Below, one piece after another: positions 54,397 through 62,833 of a stretch of DNA of 64,000 nucleotides (its first letter is position 1; each line of letters starts with the position of its first letter). The notes beneath the pieces were generated by a model, which was not told where the DNA came from, searched no databases, and saw only the letters and a list, made by a program, of their open reading frames with translations. The position numbers were made by a program, and so were the translations under genes. Where the stretch lies: NCBI RefSeq assembly GCF_013166655.1, contig NZ_JABKCA010000008.1, forward strand, positions 1 to 64,000. Direction: 5' to 3'. This stretch comes from Lentimicrobium sp. L6 (GTDB lineage: Bacteria > Bacteroidota > Bacteroidia > Bacteroidales > UBA12170).

Positions 54397-54687
54397 TTAT
54401 TCTTCTTTATTATCGACTGCTTTTTTTACGGTTTTTTTAGACGTAGTGGGCTTCATTTCAACAACTGCCTTCTTCTCTGTTATGACTTTTTTTACAGCTT
54501 CTTTTTTTTCTACTGCTTTTTTAGGGGGGGCTTTCTTTGGTTTATCAACTATCACTTCTTCTTCCACCACTTTTTTAATAGGCTTTTTAGGAGCAATAAT
54601 TTTATTTTTGACTTTTTTAAGTCTTTTTTTTCCGTAAGAGTTTTTATTGATCTTACCACGTTTGGTCTTTTTATCTCCTTTACCCAT
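54397..54687 (-). CDS. Ribosomal protein THX with long charged tail
   Basis: The first 25 residues (MGKGDKKTKRGKINKNSYGKK) match the small-subunit protein THX, with the invariant MGKGDKKTK start and SYGKKR motif. THX is usually well under 60 aa; here a 70-residue tail rich in Lys, Val, Glu and Ala (KKAVEKKEAVKKV, KPKKAPPKKAV) extends it to 96 aa, resembling histone-H1-like low-complexity tails. The reading frame is intact and ends at a proper terminator, so the extension looks real. It may add RNA/DNA contacts, but that is inference. Monocistronic. Confidence 0.82.
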   Translation of the reverse strand: MGKGDKKTKRGKINKNSYGKKRLKKVKNKIIAPKKPIKKVVEEEVIVDKPKKAPPKKAVEKKEAVKKVITEKKAVVEMKPTTSKKTVKKAVDNKEE

Positions 54688-54917
54688 AGTTTTTATAGTT
54701 TAATTTAATTTACTGATGGGTAAAATTAACAAAAATGCTCAATAAATCAAAGTGTTAAGAAAAAATACATTGAGGTACCAATGAACAATTAAATGATAAA
54801 CCTATTTCTGAAATGCAGCCAAATGAGTATAAGATTGAGAAAACGATGAATATTTTTCTGCTTATATGTAAAAGAATGAATTAATACTCGAAAATTTAGA
54901 ATTTAAACAAATAAGAA

Positions 54918-55634
54918 TTAATATCTGCCCCATGTTGCGGAGCTTCTTCTGCCGCCAAAACCACCACTGAAAGAATAACTAAACCCAATACTCATAAATA
55001 TGTAGGAGTCGTTGGCAGCGCCAATTACTTTAGCATCAATTTCATCACTATTTAAAACGTGATAGTCAACACCAATATGTAAACTGGCTTCTTCTGTCAT
55101 GTAATATTGAATTCCGAGCCCCATATTCATACTTGTGGCTTTGCCAATAGCAGCGTACCCGACATTATTAATTAAGTTATCTTCTGTTATATCGGTTAAG
55201 TATGCACTAAAACGCATCATTCCTAAGCCAGCTTGAGTATAAAAATGCCATTTATCAACACGGTACCTTTTTCCAAGAAGGATTTGATTCATATTCAACC
55301 TCAATTTTCCAGCATATTCATAAAAATTGTTTCTGAACATTTGGTCTTTTGTGTAATCACGACTCTGAAGCCTTCCTAGGTTCATCTGTAATACAAAAGT
55401 AATTGGACCAAAGCCTTTTGAAAACCATCCTGTTCCCGCAAAACTAAGCGATTGAGGAATAACAAGGAATCTATTATCGTTATGTTCATTTAAATCTCCA
55501 ATATAAGAAGTGGGCCCCAAGCCTACTCCAATTCCCCATGGACCACTCCAATCGGTACCACGCTGGGCTTCCACAAATTTGGAAGGTGCGAATAGAATAA
55601 GTATGCCTACAATATAGAATAATAATTTTTTCAC
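54918..55634 (-). CDS. Outer-membrane beta-barrel protein (DUF6089-like), 238 aa
   Basis: Signal peptide ending VEAQ (residue 24). The mature protein has the GPWGIGVGLGPTSYIGDL opening (near 31) that I associate with the Bacteroidota DUF6089 barrel family, then alternating strands (FVLQMNLGRLQSRDY, WHFYTQAGLGMMRF, MNMGLGIQYYMTEEASLHIGVDY quoted in part). A Gly/Ser/Arg-rich C-terminal tail (GGFGGRRSSATWGRY) follows the last strand. Outer-membrane location inferred. It is related in style to PorT/OmpH-type barrels but I cannot assign a role. Confidence 0.82.
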   Translation of the reverse strand: MKKLLFYIVGILILFAPSKFVEAQRGTDWSGPWGIGVGLGPTSYIGDLNEHNDNRFLVIPQSLSFAGTGWFSKGFGPITFVLQMNLGRLQSRDYTKDQMFRNNFYEYAGKLRLNMNQILLGKRYRVDKWHFYTQAGLGMMRFSAYLTDITEDNLINNVGYAAIGKATSMNMGLGIQYYMTEEASLHIGVDYHVLNSDEIDAKVIGAANDSYIFMSIGFSYSFSGGFGGRRSSATWGRY

Positions 55635-55704
55635 AATTAGGGTGTGGTTATTTATAAGTCATTAATTAAACGCTGTTTGATAAAAATTGTTTCAAAAAAG
55701 AGAA

Positions 55705-57354
55705 TTATTTCCTTTTTTTTACACTTTTCAAAACCATAAGATTCATAGAATTCGGTTTAAATCCATGTATATCAGAGCTTATGAATCTTATTACTTCATC
55801 ATAAAACAGTGGAATGACTGATGCGTTTGCCATTATAATACTATCTAATACTCTGTAGGAATTGAATTTCTCATCAATATTTTGGTCAAAATTAAGCATT
55901 TTTAGCTTACGATCGTAGTCACCTAGATGAAAATGAGTATAGTTAGGTCCTTTGGGTGAGAATAATTGGCTATTGAATAATAAAAGATAATTTTCAGCAT
56001 CTGGGTAATCAGCAATCCAAGAAGCTCTGAAAAGGTTGGTTTTAGAGTTGGCCACCATCTCTCTTAAGGCTGCCCATTGATTGAGCTCAATATGTGTTTC
56101 GATTCCATATTGAGACCATTCATGCTGCAAATATTTACAAATATCAACCGATTTACTGGTGGCAGAAATACCAATTGCTGGAAATACTGAAATCCCTAAA
56201 TCATTTTTGGCTTGCTCAAATAATTCTCGAGCTTTTTGGGGTTGATAATCATAACCCTTGGCCCTAGGGTATTGGTTGGGCCATAATCCAGTTGGGATAA
56301 ATCCATATTCAGCAGCCTCCCCTATGTTCTTCTGAATGTACTTGAGCATTTTCTTTCTATCGATAGCATAGTTAAGCGCTTTTCTGAAAGCTAAACTTCT
56401 GAGAGGAGAGTTTTGCGTAATGGCTAAAGAAGTATCCATAAGAATGCCAATATACTCTGTATTAAGGTAGGGCGTTTTAAGCATTTGAAATTTCCCATGG
56501 TATTTGGGATTCAAATCTCCTGTACTTGTTATTAGTTCTTCACTTAATGCAGGAGATATTCCACTAATATAATCTATTTTACCTTGTAGAAAGAATAAAA
56601 ATTCAGATTGCTTGTCCACCAAGAAGCTCACATTTACTGCATCAAGAATGGGCAGTCCTTCCTCAAAATAATTTTCATTCTTGATCAATACCAATTTCAA
56701 GCCCTCCTCCCAATATTTAAACTGGAAGGGACCAGTTCCCACTGGATGGTTCCTAAATTCATCTTGATAATAATCAATAGCTTCAATGGGGATAACACTA
56801 CAATACTTGGTAGTCAACAGGGAAAGAAATGGTGAATAGGGTTCTTTCAATTTGATTTGTAAAGTAGAATCATTCAGTGCATGGAACCCATTTGAATTCC
56901 AAGTTTGGTCTACCTTATCAAAAATCCAGAGCCCTGGTGATGCAACCTTGGGATCCAAGACTCTTGAAAGAGAATATACAAAATCTTCCGCTAACACTCT
57001 CCTTCCTTCTATTTGCTCAAAGCATTCATTATCATGAAAATAGACTTCAGTATTCAAATAAAAGGTATAAAGTAAGAAGTCAGAGGAAATATTCCAGCTT
57101 TTGGCAATAGAAGGAATGGTCAACAAGTTGGAGTCAAGCTGAACAAGTCCATTATAGATTTGCTCGCAAACATTGATACAGGCTAAGTCTTTTGAGAAAA
57201 CCGGATCTAAACTTGCAAGCCCATTGGATTCATTATACTTAAATATACTTTTGTTCTCTTCAAGAGGATCTAGTCCGCATGAGACAAAAAAAATCAGGCC
57301 TAAAACATATAGGCCTGATTTTAGTTTAAACTTAAGATTTCTAATCCTCATCAT
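55705..57354 (-). CDS. ABC-type peptide-binding lipoprotein (SBP family 5)
   Basis: A 549-aa extracytoplasmic solute-binding protein of the DppA/OppA family. Start chosen at 57354 (MMRIRNLKFKL), giving a lipobox VSCG. Motifs: LDPVFSKDLA, VCEQIYNGLVQLD (near 60), EGRRVLAEDFVYSLSRVLDP (near 120), HPVGTGPFQF (near 203) and AFRKALNYAIDRKKML (near 325). Such proteins deliver oligopeptides to an ABC permease; no permease or ATPase genes adjoin it, so it is an orphan here. The 5' end overlaps the HNH gene by 14 bp and contains an intrinsic terminator within codons 12-24 (57286-57321). Confidence 0.9.
   Translation of the reverse strand: MMRIRNLKFKLKSGLYVLGLIFFVSCGLDPLEENKSIFKYNESNGLASLDPVFSKDLACINVCEQIYNGLVQLDSNLLTIPSIAKSWNISSDFLLYTFYLNTEVYFHDNECFEQIEGRRVLAEDFVYSLSRVLDPKVASPGLWIFDKVDQTWNSNGFHALNDSTLQIKLKEPYSPFLSLLTTKYCSVIPIEAIDYYQDEFRNHPVGTGPFQFKYWEEGLKLVLIKNENYFEEGLPILDAVNVSFLVDKQSEFLFFLQGKIDYISGISPALSEELITSTGDLNPKYHGKFQMLKTPYLNTEYIGILMDTSLAITQNSPLRSLAFRKALNYAIDRKKMLKYIQKNIGEAAEYGFIPTGLWPNQYPRAKGYDYQPQKARELFEQAKNDLGISVFPAIGISATSKSVDICKYLQHEWSQYGIETHIELNQWAALREMVANSKTNLFRASWIADYPDAENYLLLFNSQLFSPKGPNYTHFHLGDYDRKLKMLNFDQNIDEKFNSYRVLDSIIMANASVIPLFYDEVIRFISSDIHGFKPNSMNLMVLKSVKKRK
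57286..57321 (-). terminator. Intragenic intrinsic terminator in the SBP gene
   Basis: AAATCAGGCCTA/TAGGCCTGATTT perfect 12-bp stem, 7-nt loop and eight T in the minus direction. It is 20 bp after the HNH stop codon but inside the signal-peptide codons of the SBP gene (encoding SGLYVLGLIFF). Either it is the HNH terminator absorbed into the next gene or an attenuator controlled by translation. Confidence 0.85.
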
Positions 57355-57931
57355 CCTCAAGTACAACATGCGCCCAGTTTTGACCTTTGCGAATTCTGTT
57401 TAATTGAGTATGAGTAATTCCGAATTCCTTAGCCAATTGATAAAGTCTTACTTTACCACGCTTGATTTTCTTCTTTAAACGTAAAACATCAGCTTCCGTT
57501 AATTTAGAATTATTGATTCTACCTTTACGTGCAGCATGAGCAGCCATAACTCTAGGATTAGTCTGGTTATGTTCTGTCATTTGCATTCTGGTTACCCATT
57601 TCAGGTTTTTATAATAATTATTCCCTTTTTCGTGATCCAAGTGGATAACAAAATCATAGTCTTCATCAACTTTCTCACAGAAAGCATCAGCCACTAAACG
57701 GTGAACAATTTTTTTGATTTTATTATCCCAACCTTCGTTTGATTTAAACCACATGAAATATTTATATCCACGTACTGTAGATTGCTTCATGATTTTAAAA
57801 TCATCCATTTTGGGGTACCAATGGCGTAGTCTACCATAATTTGAAATTTCATAAATTTCATCTTCCTTTAGCCCTTCGAATTTGAGTCTTTTCCATACCT
57901 CAGGACCGTGTTCAAATTTTTCCTCAGTCAT
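57341..57931 (-). CDS. NUMOD4/HNH endonuclease-like protein with C-terminal HTH
   Basis: Start chosen at 57931 (MTEEKFEHGPEVW): the longer frame adds 16 residues with no support. The 196-aa protein has a NUMOD4 segment (EIYEISNYGRLRHW, near 26), an HNH region (IVHRLVADAF near 73, VIHLDHEKGNNYYKNLKWVT near 92), and a helix-turn-helix (LYQLAKEFGITHTQLNRIRKG, quoted in part, near 160). This is the layout of free-standing homing-endonuclease-like proteins. The HNH triad is at least partly kept (His and Asn of HLDHEKGNN). It is encoded singly, not inside an intron, which suggests domestication or a regulatory role; that is inference. -7 box TATATTTG at 58023-58030. Confidence 0.82.
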   Translation of the reverse strand: MTEEKFEHGPEVWKRLKFEGLKEDEIYEISNYGRLRHWYPKMDDFKIMKQSTVRGYKYFMWFKSNEGWDNKIKKIVHRLVADAFCEKVDEDYDFVIHLDHEKGNNYYKNLKWVTRMQMTEHNQTNPRVMAAHAARKGRINNSKLTEADVLRLKKKIKRGKVRLYQLAKEFGITHTQLNRIRKGQNWAHVVLEDDED

Positions 57932-58022
57932 AATATAAAATTTTAGTTGTACTTTCGCTTTTAGTAAACGTTTGAGCACAGGGAGAACAGATCTCCGTTT
58001 TTTGATGTAAGCACTAACGGAA

Positions 58023-58030
58023 CAAATATA
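58023..58030 (-). promoter_or_regulatory. -7 box TATATTTG for the HNH-SBP pair
   Basis: Exact TAnnTTTG match, about 90 bp before the HNH start at 57931, in the gap shared with the divergent CDF gene. Confidence 0.5.
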
Positions 58031-58051
58031 GGTAATATTTTTAAATAAATT

Positions 58052-58918
58052 ATGGATATTAAAGTTAAAACAGCACGGCTGAGTATTTTCTCGAATATTT
58101 TCCTAATTATTATTAAGGTTTTTGCTGGGTTTATGAGTGGATCAGTAAGTATTTTGTCTGAAGCTATACATAGTGGAATAGACTTAATTGCCTCAGCTAT
58201 TGCTTTTTTTGCCGTTAAAATTTCATCAAAAGCACCTGATAAAAGGCATCCTTATGGGCATGGTAAATTTGAAAATATTTCAGGTGTTATAGAAGGATTA
58301 TTAATATTTATTGCTGCATTCTGGATAATATTTGAAGCGGTACATAAGATAACACAGCCAAGTGAAGTTTCTTATTTTATACTTGCTGGAAGTGTGATGT
58401 TAATTTCTGCCACAGTTAACTTTTTTGTTAGCAGAAGGCTATATAAAGTGGCAAAAGATACTGATTCTATTGCTCTAGAAGCAGATGCCTTGCATTTAAA
58501 AACAGATGTATACTCCTCGCTTGGTGTTGCTGCTGGAATGCTATTTATCTGGCTAACAGGTTGGCATATATTCGACCCTATTTTCGCCATTATTGTCGCT
58601 CTTTTTATCATGAAAGAGTCCTTTGATTTGGTTAGCAATGCATTTAGTCCACTTCTTGATTCTCAAGTAAGCGAGGACGAATACCAACTTCTATATGATG
58701 AAATCCTTGAATTGACTTCTATGAAAAAGGTAAAGTTCACTAGATTACGAAGTCGGAAAAGTGGGCCAAGCCATATGATTGATTTTATTTTACTAGTTCC
58801 TCCTAATATGACGGTTATGGACTCGCATAAAATTTGTGACTCTATAGAAGACAAAATTCAAAAACTATATACTGAATCCGATATCTCGATACACGTTGAA
58901 CCACTGAAAATTAATTAA
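58052..58918 (+). CDS. Cation diffusion facilitator (CDF) transporter
   Basis: A 288-aa inner-membrane cation/proton antiporter exporting Zn2+, Fe2+ or Mn2+. Six membrane segments in the first 200 residues; metal-site HxxxD pairs are visible in SEAIHSGIDLIAS (helix 2, near 39) and ADALHLKTDVYSS (helix 5, near 150). KAPDKRHPYGHGKFEN is the conserved loop. The C-terminal 80 residues form the cytoplasmic ferredoxin-like domain (KFTRLRSRKSGPSHMIDFIL). The metal cannot be decided from sequence by eye. It ends one base into the ORF frame of the following gene, whose true start is later. Confidence 0.92.
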   Translation: MDIKVKTARLSIFSNIFLIIIKVFAGFMSGSVSILSEAIHSGIDLIASAIAFFAVKISSKAPDKRHPYGHGKFENISGVIEGLLIFIAAFWIIFEAVHKITQPSEVSYFILAGSVMLISATVNFFVSRRLYKVAKDTDSIALEADALHLKTDVYSSLGVAAGMLFIWLTGWHIFDPIFAIIVALFIMKESFDLVSNAFSPLLDSQVSEDEYQLLYDEILELTSMKKVKFTRLRSRKSGPSHMIDFILLVPPNMTVMDSHKICDSIEDKIQKLYTESDISIHVEPLKIN

Positions 58919-58959
58919 TGATATTTGAGTTAAAGAATTGTAATTTTCATTCTCCTTGG

Positions 58960-58967
58960 TATATTTG
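58960..58967 (+). promoter_or_regulatory. -7 box TATATTTG for the GH3 fusion gene
   Basis: Exact TAnnTTTG match followed by C, 16 bp before the ATG at 58984; it lies inside the possible longer ORF and so argues for the later start. Confidence 0.6.
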
Positions 58968-58983
58968 CATCAAATTATTATTT

Positions 58984-61911
58984 ATGAAAAAACTGTTGAT
59001 ATTAGCCTTATCGCTATTTTCTATTATACTTTCCTATTCTCAAACTACACCAAAACAACAATGGGTTGATTCTGTTTATCAATCATTAAATAATTCAGAA
59101 AGGTTTGGACAATTACTGATGATTAGAGCAAATCAGGAATCCAATAAGTATATCAAAAGTATAGATCAATATATTAAAGATTATAGTATTGGAGGAGTCT
59201 GCTTTTTTGCAGGTTATCCTGGTGAACAATTACAGCAAACTGAAGAATGGCAGAGAATAGCCAAAATACCATTGCTTATTGGTATAGATGGAGAATGGGG
59301 ATTAGGAATGCGCTTAAAAGAAACCATCTCCTACCCTTTTCAAATGACTTTAGGCTCAATTTATAATGACAGTTTAATATATGATATGGGTTATCAAATA
59401 GGATTAGAATGTAAGAGGATGGGTATCCATATGAATTTTGCTCCCGTAGTGGATATAAATAATAATCCAAACAATCCGGTGATTAACTCAAGAAGCTTTG
59501 GCGATCAACCCAAAAATGTAGCAACAAAAGCAAGCATGTATATGAGCGGTTTGCAGGATGCTGGAATTATAGCCACAGCAAAGCATTTTCCGGGACATGG
59601 TGATACTGGTACCGATTCTCATTATACTTTGCCTGTAGTATCTCATGACAAATCCCGCTTAGATTCTGTTGAATTATTTCCTTTTTATGAATTAATAGAA
59701 AATGGTTTAGGCGGGATTATGGTAGCTCATCTTTATGTTCCGGTATACGAAGCTGAAGAAAATGTAGCTTCTACTCTTTCAAAAAATATCATTACGGGCT
59801 TATTACGTGAGAATATGGGATTTGATGGATTAATAGTTACAGATGCCCTAGATATGAAAGGAGTCACTAAATATTTTCCTCCTGGAGAAATAGAAGTGAG
59901 AGCCCTTTTAGCTGGAAATGATATTTTATTATTGCCAGAGAATATTCCAGCGGCTATTGATGGCTTATTAGAAGCTTTGTCCTCAGGGAGAATTAGTAAA
60001 TCACTATTAGAACTCAGTTGCAAGAAAATATTGAGCTATAAGTACGATGCTGGACTGTATGAAAAACCTGAATTTGATTTCGATCACCTAATAGAAGATT
60101 TAAACACTCCAAAAGGATTGGCCCTAAAAGAAAAACTTCATGAGGAATCTATCACATTAATTACGAACCATGAAAATATTTTACCATTATCTTGTCAGAA
60201 ACCAGTGCAATTAGCTATAGTTAGTTATGGTTTTGAGGAGGGTAATACCTTTGAAAATACAGCATATAGATATAGTGATGCCAGCTATTTTTATCCTTCA
60301 AAAGCACTTACAAAAACTCAAAATGATTCCCTCTTCCAAATCCTCGAAAAATTTGAAACCATCATCTTTAATATTGGAAATACGACCATATTTCCTCAAC
60401 GTTCTTTTGGAATTACATCGGCAATGATGGAGTTGATTGAAAAGACGAATTCTGAAAAAACATGTATTATCAATCTTTTAGGAAGTCCTTTAGCTATTAA
60501 AAAGTTCTTTATTAATATATCAGATTATGAGGGTTTTATATTAGGTCACCAAGATAACAAGATGACTAGAAGCCTTAGTGCTCAAATGATTTTTGGTGCA
60601 TTATCGTTTAAAGGAAAGCTTCCTGTTCAAATTAATGAGAAATATCCTGCAGGTTTTGGGATTCAAACTGCAGAAAAAGGAATAATAAAATTTGGAAAAG
60701 CCGAGAATCAAGGTATTAACACTATTCAGCTAAATAAGAATATAGACAGTATCGTTAAAGCAGGAATTAATATGAAAGCTTTTCCGGGCTGTCAAATTGT
60801 AATAGCCAAAAATGGTTATATTATATTTCAAGAGAATTATGGATTTCAAACCTATGATTCATTAATAGCTGTCAATGGTGAAACCATTTACGATATTGCT
60901 TCTATCACCAAAGTCACTTCCAGTATTCCAAGTATTATGTATTTGCAGGATAAAAAAAAAGTCCACCCAGATACAGCCATTTCTAAATACTTGACGTTTT
61001 TAGAAAACACCAATAAGCAAAATCTAACATTCCGAAGCATCCTCAGTCATAATGCTCAATTAAAGTCTTGGATTCCATTCTATTGGTATAATGCCGATAG
61101 CACTGGATTATTAAACCACGAGGTTTTTCAAAATGAGCAAAGTGATGAATTTAAGACTCGTGTGGCAGAAAATCTTTATATCACATCTGAATATGCTTAT
61201 GAGATGTATGATACTATCAGTAATAGTGACTTAAGGAAAAGAAAAGGCTATAAATACAGTGACTTAGGCTATTATTGGGTTCCTAAAATTGTGGAACAAA
61301 ATTATAATATGCCTTTTGAAAACTTTGTTTATGAGCATTTCTATAAGCCTTTAAACCTAAATCATACCCGGTTTCATCCACGCCAATATTTTGACCTAGA
61401 GAAAATTGCTCCTACGGAAAACGATACCCTTTTTCGAAAGCAGATTATAAGAGGCGATGTTCACGATCCTGGAGCAGCCATGCTTGGTGGTGTTTGTGGT
61501 CATGCTGGGTTGTTTTCTAATGCTGAAGATATTGCTGTCATCTTTCAAATGTATTTGCAGAATGGGTATTATGGAGGAATCCAGTTTTTTGATACTACGA
61601 CGATAAATGAATATACCAGCTATCAGCATGATGGTATTGAGAACCGAAGAGCCATGGGTTTTGACAAGCCTTTTAAAAAATACGATGCCTATGGACCTGT
61701 CTGTGAGTCTGCTAGTTTGAGTAGTTTTGGTCACAGTGGTTTTACAGGAACTTATGTTTGGGCTGACCCAGAAGAGAATTTAGTTTATGTTTTTCTTTCC
61801 AATAGAGTTTATCCTAGAAGCGATAATTATAAAATTAGCAAATTCGATATTCGCACAAATATTCAACAAGCTATATATGATGCCATAATAAATCGTAACT
61901 TTGAAAAATAA
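58984..61911 (+). CDS. Glycoside hydrolase family 3 fused to a serine beta-lactamase-like hydrolase
   Basis: A 975-aa exported protein (signal peptide ending SYSQ). Residues 25-380 are a NagZ-type GH3 beta-N-acetylglucosaminidase: AKHFPGHGDTGTDSH with the general-acid His (near 211) and VTDALDMKGV with the nucleophile Asp (near 286). A GH3 C-terminal-like domain follows. Residues about 600-975 are a penicillin-binding/beta-lactamase fold with SITK (Ser near 639), a YSDLGY second motif and HSGFTG as the third. Both parts suggest muropeptide or peptidoglycan turnover outside the inner membrane. This fusion occurs in other Bacteroidota. Start placed after the promoter box. Followed by prohibitin after 20 bp. 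Confidence 0.92.
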   Translation: MKKLLILALSLFSIILSYSQTTPKQQWVDSVYQSLNNSERFGQLLMIRANQESNKYIKSIDQYIKDYSIGGVCFFAGYPGEQLQQTEEWQRIAKIPLLIGIDGEWGLGMRLKETISYPFQMTLGSIYNDSLIYDMGYQIGLECKRMGIHMNFAPVVDINNNPNNPVINSRSFGDQPKNVATKASMYMSGLQDAGIIATAKHFPGHGDTGTDSHYTLPVVSHDKSRLDSVELFPFYELIENGLGGIMVAHLYVPVYEAEENVASTLSKNIITGLLRENMGFDGLIVTDALDMKGVTKYFPPGEIEVRALLAGNDILLLPENIPAAIDGLLEALSSGRISKSLLELSCKKILSYKYDAGLYEKPEFDFDHLIEDLNTPKGLALKEKLHEESITLITNHENILPLSCQKPVQLAIVSYGFEEGNTFENTAYRYSDASYFYPSKALTKTQNDSLFQILEKFETIIFNIGNTTIFPQRSFGITSAMMELIEKTNSEKTCIINLLGSPLAIKKFFINISDYEGFILGHQDNKMTRSLSAQMIFGALSFKGKLPVQINEKYPAGFGIQTAEKGIIKFGKAENQGINTIQLNKNIDSIVKAGINMKAFPGCQIVIAKNGYIIFQENYGFQTYDSLIAVNGETIYDIASITKVTSSIPSIMYLQDKKKVHPDTAISKYLTFLENTNKQNLTFRSILSHNAQLKSWIPFYWYNADSTGLLNHEVFQNEQSDEFKTRVAENLYITSEYAYEMYDTISNSDLRKRKGYKYSDLGYYWVPKIVEQNYNMPFENFVYEHFYKPLNLNHTRFHPRQYFDLEKIAPTENDTLFRKQIIRGDVHDPGAAMLGGVCGHAGLFSNAEDIAVIFQMYLQNGYYGGIQFFDTTTINEYTSYQHDGIENRRAMGFDKPFKKYDAYGPVCESASLSSFGHSGFTGTYVWADPEENLVYVFLSNRVYPRSDNYKISKFDIRTNIQQAIYDAIINRNFEK

Positions 61912-61931
61912 ATCACATTAAAAATTATAAC

Positions 61932-62768
61932 ATGCAACAACAGCAACCTGAATTAAATTTAAAAAAGATTATACCTATCGCAGTCATCGTGTTTTCTGTC
62001 ATACTTGTCATCGCATTATGGAGTAGAATGACAGTGAGCATTGAATCTGGAGAAGGTGGTGTGGAATTTCGATTTTTCACTGGTGTAAATACAGATGTCA
62101 CCTATGGTGAAGGATTCCATTTTATCAATCCTTTAAATAAAATGTTTATTTATGATGTTCGACAGCAAGAAGTTTCAGAAAAGATGAGCGTTCTTTCTTC
62201 AAATGGATTGGAAATATCATTGGATATCTCCATGTGGTACCAGCCTGTTCATGAAAAACTAAGTGAACTTCATCAAGAAAAAGGCCAAGGGTACCTAAAC
62301 TCTATTGTTCGTCCTTCTATTCGCTCAGCAACTAGATCAGTCATTGGTCGTTATACACCAGAGCAGATTTATTCGACTAAGAGAGATGCAATTCAAGAGG
62401 AAATTTATATTGAAACAAGAGATATCTTAGTCGATCAGTATGTGCAGTTAAATGAGGTATTGGTGAGAGACGTCACTCTTCCTCCCACCATTAAAACTGC
62501 CATTGAAAAGAAACTAAAACAAGAGCAAGAGTCTTTAGAATATGAATTTAAATTGATAAAAGAGTCTAAAGAAGCTGAAAGAAGAAAAATTGATGCAGAA
62601 GGAAAAGCAGAAGCTAATAGAATTCTAAACGCTAGTTTAACTTCAAATATTCTTAAAGAAAAAGGAATTGAAGCTACAGTTAGATTAGCTGAATCTCCTA
62701 ATGCTAAAGTAGTTATCATTGGTAATTCTGCAGATGGAATGCCTATCATTTTAGGTGATAGTAAATAG
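61932..62768 (+). CDS. Prohibitin/SPFH-domain membrane protein
   Basis: A 278-aa protein with one N-terminal membrane segment (IIPIAVIVFSVILVIALW, residues 14-31), the SPFH domain (GEGGVEFRFF, GEGFHFINPLN, DVRQQEV, 37-210) and a C-terminal Lys/Glu-rich coiled coil (ESKEAERRKIDAEGKAEANRI quoted in part). Such proteins form large membrane rings that hold or restrain proteases like FtsH and organise membrane domains. Close spacing to the GH3 fusion gene suggests co-expression. Length matches bacterial prohibitins. Confidence 0.92.
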   Translation: MQQQQPELNLKKIIPIAVIVFSVILVIALWSRMTVSIESGEGGVEFRFFTGVNTDVTYGEGFHFINPLNKMFIYDVRQQEVSEKMSVLSSNGLEISLDISMWYQPVHEKLSELHQEKGQGYLNSIVRPSIRSATRSVIGRYTPEQIYSTKRDAIQEEIYIETRDILVDQYVQLNEVLVRDVTLPPTIKTAIEKKLKQEQESLEYEFKLIKESKEAERRKIDAEGKAEANRILNASLTSNILKEKGIEATVRLAESPNAKVVIIGNSADGMPIILGDSK

Positions 62769-62833
62769 TATTTTATACAAGATATTTTATGTAATTTCGT
62801 GGGTGAGAATAATTCTCACTCACGATTTTTTTT

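Noticed and set aside
54376-54708. 110-aa Phe-rich plus-strand ORF
   Set aside because: Complement of the Lys-rich THX gene; the Phe runs are the reverse of AAA codons.
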